NCBI GenBank assembly: GCA_007026445.1
Contig: VDMD01000025.1
Span: 186,001 to 250,000, forward strand
Length of the DNA stretch: 64,000 bases
Reading direction: 5' to 3'
From: Schizophyllum amplum
Taxonomy: Eukaryota > Basidiomycota > Agaricomycetes > Agaricales > Schizophyllaceae
Shown here: positions 56,861 to 64,000 of the stretch, in pieces
How positions within the stretch are numbered: position 1 is the stretch's first letter
Layout: every line of letters starts with the position of its first letter
Made by a program: the position numbers and the translations under genes
Notes under the pieces: generated by a model
Databases searched by the model: none
What the model saw: only the letters and a program-made list of their open reading frames with translations
Told to the model about the DNA's origin: nothing

Positions 56861-58736
56861 TCACCGTCCCCGTGGCGGCTCATGTAGATACAAATTCAGA
56901 AAAAGGTAGAAAAATATAGACGATACCGCCGATAGCACCACACCTCCCGCCCATGTAGAGTGTAGGTAAGAAACATCCGACTCAGTGGTCTGCAGGACGG
57001 AGAACGCACGCGCGCCCCAACTCATAACGCTGCTGTTGCACCAGCATCTGTTGTAGAAGCCGCTGAACTGGAATATGCAGCCACAGATGATCCATATCGT
57101 GTTACCGGCGGCAAGGACTTTGGCAATGCGACGCAGGGAGATGGCCATGAGTCCCGGGAGACCGAGTCGAGGATTTGCGGACAGGACACTATGCGTAACA
57201 TCGGTCGGCATGACCTCACACCGGACAAGAATGCTCGAGATGAACATGAAGAGCCATACGATGGTCGCTACGACACCTAGAGACAATCAGTGCCTATGCG
57301 ATTCAAAATTTCCTGAGCTCACCGTACACCAAGTAGGTGCCGGCACGACAACCGAGTCCTATCACTTATCAACACCCCACGACTATGTGGATAGATATCT
57401 GCTTACCTTGTGTGGGCGTGAGCCAGCTTAACATGAACGCTGCGCCCGTCGTTGACCAGAGGAGGAGGAGGCCCATCACGGAGGCAGCCGATATACGCTT
57501 CCAGACGCCAGGCGCGCGCAAGCTGTCGTGTGCGTGATAGCTGTGACCGCAAGCTACTCCGCTGTAGGTGTGTCCGACCGAACCAGTATGCGACGAGAGT
57601 TGCGAACTTTCGCCGGAGCCAACTCGTTCTTCCGCGCATTGGTAGGCCATCGCTATCGCCTCCGCAGCGTGTGCCCACGTGAAGACGCGTGCATAGTTAT
57701 ATATGGGCGAGGTGCACTGTTCATCGTCGTACACCGCTCCGCGACCCTCGTCGTATAGGGAAACAGCGTATAGGCGGGTGGGCACTGCGTCGCCATTGAT
57801 GATGCCGTCCGACGTGACAACATGGTAGGCTTTGGTGTTCGTGTCGTGCATCGCCTTCTCTATTCGCTCCGCGTCGCATTTTGGGGAAATCTGCAGCCAG
57901 CCCACTACGACGGGTAGCAGCCATAGCCAGACGACGCCGACTGACTCCCCCCTCACGTTGTAGTCCTCTGACTTCAGGTTGCGGAAGGCGTCGATGACAA
58001 TGAACATAAATGCGATGGATACCCAGATGAGATTCGTCACCGCAGAGACGGACCACGTGTGTTTGTAGTCCAGCCGCTCGACGATGTTGTCCCACCACGA
58101 GTCGTTCTCCCGCAGCACGACGAGCGTATTGACCAAGTCGAAGCTCAACACTTTGAGCGGGGCCTGCTGTAAGCACCGTAGTGCGTGCATTGCGTGACCG
58201 CTGCGCGGCTGCTTGAATTGGTGGAACCGCCGCATCACCCAATGCGAATTGAGCACGGTGAGCACGAGGGAGTATCCAGCGAGGGCGGGAGAGCCGACTG
58301 CGAGCATGATGGATACGACGTTGTCGATACGGTGACGTCCACCAAACGGTAGCTGTGAGATGAGCGCCAGCCACGGAAGCAGCCACGCGCTGAAGAGCTG
58401 CGAGAACTCGTCCCAGGCGAAGGACATCGGGCCACTCCCGCATACGGACAAGCAAGTTCCATAGGATATCGCGGTCGCGTCGTGTAGGACGGAGTCACTG
58501 AGCGGGAGGACGTGACCACTGTTGTCGGTTATCCTGACTCCTGCGTCGGCAGCGGTAGAAGCGTTGAAGGACCGTATCTTCTCGAGACAATGTGTGAAGT
58601 TGGCGGCATGAACACAGATAGGTACAGCAGGACGAGAAAGCTGCTTCCTGCAGACGTTGTGATCAGGCCGGTCCCCTGGAGAGACGCTGAAGAACGTACG
58701 CCTTATACGACCTGCGTATGAAGCAGCCGGCCCCAT
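56861..58736 (-). CDS. Conserved multipass membrane protein of unknown function
   Basis: Uncharacterised integral membrane protein widespread, to my knowledge, in Agaricomycetes. The first exon (from 58736) joins by an intron of about 43 bp after LSWLTPTQ to VIGLGCRAGTYLVY, then by a second to GVVATIVWLFMFISSILV and the end LHEPPRGR at 56861. About eight hydrophobic segments are visible, including SAWLLPWLALISQL, IDNVVSIMLAVGSPALAGYS, AVTNLIWVSIAFMFIVIDAF, VVWLWLLPVVVGWL, VMGLLLLWSTTGAAFML and VVLSAVSSIFFYLFLNLYL. A cysteine/asparagine-rich N-terminal domain (HAANFTHCLEKIRSFNAST, CLSVCGSGP) is probably lumenal or extracellular. A signal-like hydrophobic stretch, GSSFLVLLYLSVF, lies in another frame just upstream of HAANF, so the true N-terminus may be masked by an indel or an unrecognised exon. 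Confidence 0.75.
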
Positions 58737-59483
58737 TGTGACTGTTGGCGTGGGCGTGTTGGATTAACGAGGTCAAAGAGGGCCAGCGGACATCGTCGTC
58801 TGGAGGCGTTATAAGGCGACTCTGTGTTGATCCGCCGCGTCCTAGGATCCAATGCACTCGTGATTGACCTTGGGCTTGGTATGCAGACGATTCACAGCAT
58901 GGCCAGGCATGGCGATGAGCACTATGTATTGGACCTAAAGTTATCGTGCGACAGCATTACGTTGCCACTTACAGCGGATTAAGGGCTATCTTCCTTGCCA
59001 ACATGCACTCTGTCAAGATTGTAGCTGAGTGTTGACACGCATTGTAACCAAACATAAAGGAGGACTCACGGCACTATTCGTCAATTCGCTGCCAGCTAAG
59101 CGCTGAGCGCTAAGCGAGCCACGACGCGCCTCGACAGCGCCTGCAGACAGTGGCCGACGACACAGATACGGTTGGGAACATCCTTCTAGCTGGTGCATAG
59201 AACAGTGACCAGATCCGAAGGTTGATCTTCATTCAGAAGCAGTAGCGCGACGGCGTCTAGCCCTCAGTATCCTGTTCGACTCTTGTGTCTGGTTACGATC
59301 AGTCTAGTCATATTCAGTCACTTCACGTACCACGCACGTCCTGATCAGGCAGCCGCCCACCCTTTACAGGTGTCACAGCCGAAGATCCGGCGAATAAACC
59401 TCGTCGCCTGGGTTTCAACGGGACAACTAAGGCAGTACGCATACCCAGAAGAGAAAGCACTGATATGATCATTCGGAGTCGAG
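58737..59483. other. Spacer between the membrane-protein gene and HAT1
   Basis: About 750 bp with promoter DNA of the membrane-protein gene and the 3' flank of HAT1. AGCGCTGAGCGCT near 59098-59111 is a small palindrome. No gene is seen. Confidence 0.35.
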
Positions 59484-61251
59484 TTACTGCCATCGAACCT
59501 TTGCTAGCAACCGTGAATAGTCCTCGCGGACGTTCTGGAAGGTCTCTTCGAGTTTTGCTAGTCGTTCCTCCTTCTCCAGCTGCGCTAGCACCTCCTACAG
59601 ATGCACTTCAGTCAAGGGGCTCGCACTACGGGGAGCGCATACGCACAAAATTGAACCTATACAGCCGCTCCTTGACCTGCAGGCGGAAAGCGCGCGTAGC
59701 CGCAGCATCCGCAGGACTGATGTGCATCATAATAAGCATCTCCACCAGCCGCTGGTACTGCCTCTGCGGATGGGTGTCGCCCACATCAGTCAACGCGCGC
59801 CACAAGAAGGAAGAGACGGAACAGACCGTTGCTAGCTTGAGTTTGACGCGCCATTTTTCACACCAGGCCTTATCTGCGGGAGGTCCCAGCTTACCCTTGG
59901 CCGCCACCTTCTTGCCGCCGCGTCCGCTGCGCCCAGCCTTGCCTACGCCGCCCACGCGACCGCCGCCATGGGAGACAGTTTCGACGCCAAAGGCCTCTTC
60001 CATGAATTCGGTGTTCCCGAGCAACATGCGCAAATCGTTAACGTCACGTAAGTCCTCGAAGGCTTCGGCAGGATCCTCCACCGTGAGCTCAGCCATCTGC
60101 GGCTGCAAGACGACGAATTGATATATAGCGTTGTATAGCTCGGACCCATGGGCGTGTCGCTGATAGGGCGGAAGGATGACAAACTGACTGAGGTGATGTT
60201 AAGACCAGAGAGGGCGACTGACAAAGGGACGCCTACCTCAACCGCATCCGAACTCTTTCTGGGTAACAGTAGAATGGGTACAATGTCGAGTAGCCAACGA
60301 AATGGTATGTTGCTACAGTCGGGTCGCCTCGTCTTTTTCGCTTCTCATACCTGAGGAGATATAAGTCGAGGAAGCGCTCGCAAGTAATACGCACGTACAG
60401 CAGCATGAACTCCCATGTGTCCTCATCTTCATCGATGTAAGAGCCGCCTTCGATGTAAAGCAGAATGAAGATCTGCATTCGACGATGATATTCCCGCATG
60501 CCAGGCGTGCTCCACGTAGCCTGATCGTCGGAGGTTTAGCTGAGTCGGGCAATTCGTGCTTTGGACGCACATGATATATCTCAAACTCGACTACGTCGAC
60601 ATCATTAGGGTCCGTGGCGGCGTCTTTACCCTTGCCTTTTCCTGCTGCAGTTGGAGATGGACGAGTGTAGACATGAATTCTTTCGCCCGGTGGCGTGAAG
60701 GTAGTGGCGTCTTTAGCGACACGCTCGTTGAACGTCGTTTCGTCCGTGCAGGAATCTATGGCTTGTATTAGACAAGATTGACAGTAAGGCAAGTGGCATA
60801 CCTGGCGGTATGAATTTCCTCAAAGTCCCTTCTACGTCGTCGACGGTCGAGGACGATGGCAGCTTCTCTGGATATTCGATCGAGAGGTATTGCGCGAGAG
60901 AGCCGGATGCATATCTAAGCTGGACTGCCATTAGGACTGAGCCAAAGGTGAGACGGAAACACGCACGTCGATCCTCAGGTCTTTGTAGCCGTATACTGTC
61001 TCGTCTTCGCCGTATATCTGCGGAGGAAAACAAGATTAACACATATTCTGGACATGCAAAGCAGCACACACTGGATAAGTGAATGCGGGGTGGAAATTTG
61101 TGTAGGACTCTGCTTCCGCTAGACTCTGTTGGTCCTCGGGGGCGCGCACTGCAGCACAATGACTTGTGAGTTGAGACGAAACTTCCTAGTTCCATTACTC
61201 ACCAAGAGAGAGATTCAGCGCTTCATTCGTGTTTGACGTCCAGTCAGCCAT
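59484..61251 (-). CDS. HAT1: Histone acetyltransferase type B catalytic subunit
   Basis: Acetylates newly made histone H4 before chromatin assembly; usually partnered with a WD40 chaperone (Hat2/RbAp46). Ten exons with nine short GT-AG introns read cleanly from MADWTSNTNEALNLSL (ATG 61251) to RLLAKVRWQ and TAA at 59484-59486. Diagnostic blocks: RAPEDQQSLAEAESYTNFHP, IYGEDETVYGYKDL, RYASGSLAQYLSIEYPEKLP, SSSTVDDVEGTLRKFIPP, then the GNAT core ATWSTPGMREYHRRMQIF, YIEGGSYIDEDEDTWEFMLL, KRKRRGDPTVATYHFVGYST and LYPFYCYPERVRMRLSQFVI, the acetyl-CoA loop LPPYQRHAHGSELYN, AELTVEDPAEAFEDLRD, and a C-terminal coiled coil (LAQLEKEERLAKLEETFQ). No frame break was found, in contrast to the neighbouring LOG and TrpRS genes. 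It is divergent from the LOG-like gene. Confidence 0.93.
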
Positions 61252-62103
61252 GGCCGTACAAGTATCAGGCAAGTTGAACTTTTCGTCGAGCGGCGACGCG
61301 AGACGCGTCTATGTGTCACTGTCAGTGACGAAAGACGCGTTGTTGTCTCTTGTTGTCTCCTGGTAGATTCAAGGAACACGCTTAGACATGTTCGACTTGG
61401 CTTCCACCAAACTCTGACCAAACTCCTCACTATTACTTGTTAACGTTAGCCACGATGGATGGATGGACCACGTAGGCAGCTTGCAATATGTCAAAGTACA
61501 AGGCTTGTCTGTTGAAGCGCTCGTCGTCATTAGAAACTGAAGTCGAAGGCCCGTCAAGCAGGGCGTAGTACTTTTATTCATGTCGCGCTCCTAGGGCAAG
61601 CCAAGCTTGCAAACATGCGGCACAGGGCGCCTCTCAACTGAAGTTCAAGTCCATTCCTCTGATTTTCTCTCTGATTTTCTACCTCATGAGTCTCACTTTC
61701 AGCATGTCATAATGACAAGCGTCCGCCGTCTGTTGACGGCGGGCTTCCGGACCTGACGAAGGTCGAGTCGAGTCACGCTATGTGAACCTTCCATGTGCTA
61801 CTTACAGTATGCTTTGGAGGGTTTTGAACAGTGCGCTCACCTTCTCTGCTTCACTTACGACTATTTCTAGCCGACCTGCTCGAAAGTGCGTCCCACATAT
61901 GCATGTTACTCGAAAACCTCTCTTCACGTCGAACGAGGGGGATTTATTCGCATAGTCTGAATGCAACTGCTCCACTTTTGCCCTTCCTTCATCCATTGTC
62001 TGCCACGGGTCTACGCGGAGGCTCCCTTCGTCCTGCCAGTGCCAGCGCAGTCAACTGACGATCGATCGTTATCTTTCACAGATCAGTTAACAGACCGAAA
62101 ACC
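61252..62103. other. Divergent promoter region of HAT1 and the LOG-like gene
   Basis: About 850 bp between two opposite starts. A duplicated TCTCTGATTTTCT word lies near 61655-61680. No gene is seen. Confidence 0.4.
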
Positions 62104-63051
62104 ATGTCTTCTTCCTCGACGTCTCCATCAAGCACCAGCACCGTTGCCGTTTACTGCGCATCCTCTACAGGGACAGAGCCGGCATACGTCCATGCTGCTA
62201 CCTGTGTGCAATTTTTGCGTATTATTGACCCAGCAACTTACCCCGCTACAGCTCTCGGCACGGCCATAGCCAAGGCCGGACGTCCGCTTGTGTATGGCGG
62301 CGGTTCGAAGGGGCTCATGGGCACGGTTTCCGGTGCCGTGTTAGACGGAAAAGGCAAGGTCACCGGTATTGTGCCCTACGCCATGGTCGCAGGTGGCGGA
62401 GAAGGCGAAAAGGCGAGCACGGGCGTGACGGTTCAGCTCAACGAGAAAGGCCGGGAAGCAGTCGAGACGGTAACCCCACGCCTGAGGTGGCCGATATAGT
62501 TCTGAAGCATCTCTCCCTCTAGATCGTAGTGGGATCTATGCATGAACGTAAAGTCGAGATGGCGCAGCGAGCCGAGGTTTCTTCGGTCTGCCTGGCGGCT
62601 TCGGCACATTTGAGGAGGTCAATGGGCTGCTGTTCGGGAGAAGTCATCTATTAATCGTGCCGTGGCAGGTCATGGAAGTGTCGACATGGACCAGCTCGGC
62701 ATCCACAGGAAGCGTGAGTCTCCCTCCGCCCGCACCACAACACACAAGCACTCACCTCTTGAAGCCGTGATCCTACTGAACGTCCTCGGATACTACGACC
62801 CACTTCGCCAATTGGTCAAGAATGGGATCGCCGCAGGATTTATCCAACCGTTCAACGAGTCAATAATCCTCTACGTCGACGGACCCTCCGACAGATCTGC
62901 GCATGCCACCTTCGACTGGGGTTCTGCAGCCTTGGACATGATTGACAAGTGGTACACAGTGCACACCGCACGGCCCTTGTATAACTGGGTGACGATGAAG
63001 GAAGACGGAACGCCGAAGAAGGCAGAAGGCGACGTGATGGCGCTCACATAG
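62104..63051 (+). CDS. LOG-family phosphoribohydrolase-like protein, two missing bases
   Basis: Related to LONELY GUY proteins, which release free cytokinin bases from nucleotide precursors; many members outside plants have unproven substrates. Exons: 62104-62469, 62523-62617, 62669-62713 and 62765-63051. Family motifs: VAVYCASSTG at the start, GRPLVYGGGSKGLMGTVSGA, IVVGSMHERKVEMAQR, and the signature PGGFGTFEE, followed by WT..LGIHRK, VILLNVLGYYDPLRQLV and GFIQPFNESIILY. Exon 2 is one base short (between AQR and GFFGLPGGFG, about 62570) and exon 3 is one base short (near 62693). With the two bases counted in, every exon phase closes, so the gene is otherwise intact. Confidence 0.85.
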
Positions 63052-63465
63052 CCCATAATACGACCAAACAATGTAACCTTCACCAATTGTAAGTAAAGCC
63101 TTTTGAGAACGTTTATGTACTTATTCGTTCCACCGCTGTCAAGGCTTTCAATAGATATCAGAATGTCATTTGAACCTTTGTATATAAGCAAAACACCGTC
63201 AAGTACACATGGAGATTTTCGACCAGTCAGTTCGTAAGTAGCATAAATTCAACATCATCAGTAAGGCGTGCGGCTATGAGGATAGCTATTCAACACGTTA
63301 GAAGGTAGCATGTAGGTGGATGTAGCGCGTAGAAGTGTTCATGAATTCGTGAGTAAATGTAAATAGCACTGCGAAAGCAACGGACAGCAGGGGCAGACAG
63401 GTAACGCGGGTAGATGGAGATTGAAGGAGAAGATCGTAGACATCAGACAAAGGAAAGAGGCCGAC
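63052..63465. other. Convergent 3' region at the right end
   Basis: AT-rich 3' flanks of the LOG-like gene and of the partial gene at the edge. No gene or repeat is seen. Confidence 0.4.
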
Positions 63466-64000
63466 TCAGTCGACGCTCTTGCGAGGGATCACGACGTTGA
63501 AGACTCTCCCGTTGTTCTTGTCCTCCATTACATTGAGCTTTTTCCTGGTAAAACAATTAGCAAAATGTTCCATCTCACATGAAAATCTGCGACATACTCC
63601 TTTAGCCCGGCCGTCATCTTGCGCTTGAGAGGGCCGCCTTTCGGGCCCTTCGGCACGGACACGGCGAGCACGATGTCCTCATCCTTTTCTTCGTGCACAC
63701 TTCCGGCGGCGCTGCGGAGGGAGAGCTGTCTGGCGACAAGAGTGGCAACGCGTTGTTCGACCCGCCGCAACCCCTCCTCAGGCTGGACCGCACCAGTGAT
63801 ATTGAGCTCCAGATCTTTGGGACCCTCCGTCAAGGTGGATCCGTCAAGCATCTCGTGCACAATGCGGGAGACGCGCGTCTTGCGCCGGCGCAGGGCTGCG
63901 GGTTGCTCTCCCTCCCTCGGCTTCTCCAGACTCAACGCGTAGAGTGCGCGGTCTAGCGGAGCTTCAGGCATGTCACTGTCGTCCTCGACCTCCCCTTCAC
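63466..64000 (-). CDS. 3' end of an unidentified gene, cut by the window edge
   Basis: The reading frame enters from beyond 64000 (EGEVEDDSDMPEAPLDRALY) and is open to an intron near 63548-63599 (GTATGT...ACCAG), then KKLNVMEDKNNGRVFNVVIP and RKSVD with TGA at 63466-63468. The visible part is charged, with RRRKTRVSRIVHEMLDGSTL and a basic GPKGGPLKRKMTAGLKEK segment. I do not recognise the family. Met at 63971 could be a start, but the acidic frame continues upstream of it, so the gene probably extends outside the window. Confidence 0.6.

Overview
The window looks like nuclear DNA of a basidiomycete fungus, probably an Agaricomycete of the wood-decay type. This is inferred from GC-rich coding sequence, genes split by many introns of about 45-60 bp, repeated F-box/leucine-rich genes, a DUF6593-like gene, a Dicer-like gene and a Ty3/gypsy chromovirus. 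No species can be named from the sequence alone.

Layout. 0.66-2.4 kb: glutathione reductase (+). 2.8-4.5 kb: F-box protein A (+). 4.5-10.57 kb: gene-poor DNA with small repeats. 10.58-17.49 kb: a complete LTR retrotransposon (LTRs, gag, pol, 5-bp target duplication) inserted five bases from a 724-bp TA-flanked, Tc1/mariner-like MITE (17.50-18.22 kb). 19.68-21.44 kb: serine-rich protein (+). 25.06-29.12 kb: a divergent pair of F-box genes, B (-) and C (+). 29.2-30.7 kb: a 1.5-kb hAT-type non-autonomous element with a perfect 8-bp duplication. 31.3-33.3 kb: convergent, 3'-overlapping NmrA-like (+) and DUF6593-like (-) genes. 34.6-36.6 kb: two tandem hemerythrin-like genes. 36.8-38.7 kb: multiply frameshifted conserved gene. 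40.6-43.1 kb: large-subunit catalase. 43.4-47.9 kb: Dicer. 48.3-49.2 kb: third hemerythrin-like gene (-), with a possible mitochondrial presequence. 49.5-51.2 kb: F-box D. 51.6-52.2 kb: MIF-like tautomerase (-). 52.4-54.2 kb: tryptophanyl-tRNA synthetase with many frame breaks. 54.6-56.2 kb: F-box E (-). 56.9-58.7 kb: multipass membrane protein (-). 59.5-61.25 kb: histone acetyltransferase Hat1 (-). 62.1-63.05 kb: LOG-like gene. 63.5 kb to the edge: 3' end of an unidentified gene (-).

Themes. (1) Oxidative-stress and iron biology: glutathione reductase, catalase and three di-iron hemerythrin-like proteins lie within 49 kb, two of the hemerythrins as a tandem copy that includes its promoter. 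(2) Several otherwise well conserved genes (catalase, TrpRS, LOG, NmrA, F-box genes) are broken mainly by single missing bases, while glutathione reductase, the hemerythrins, Hat1 and the retrotransposon read cleanly. Whether this is patchy consensus error or real decay is the main open question. (3) The retrotransposon's two LTRs look identical by eye except for one precise 53-bp segment. I found no obviously new multi-gene system; the strongest candidates for follow-up are the LTR difference, the frameshift pattern and the redox neighbourhood.
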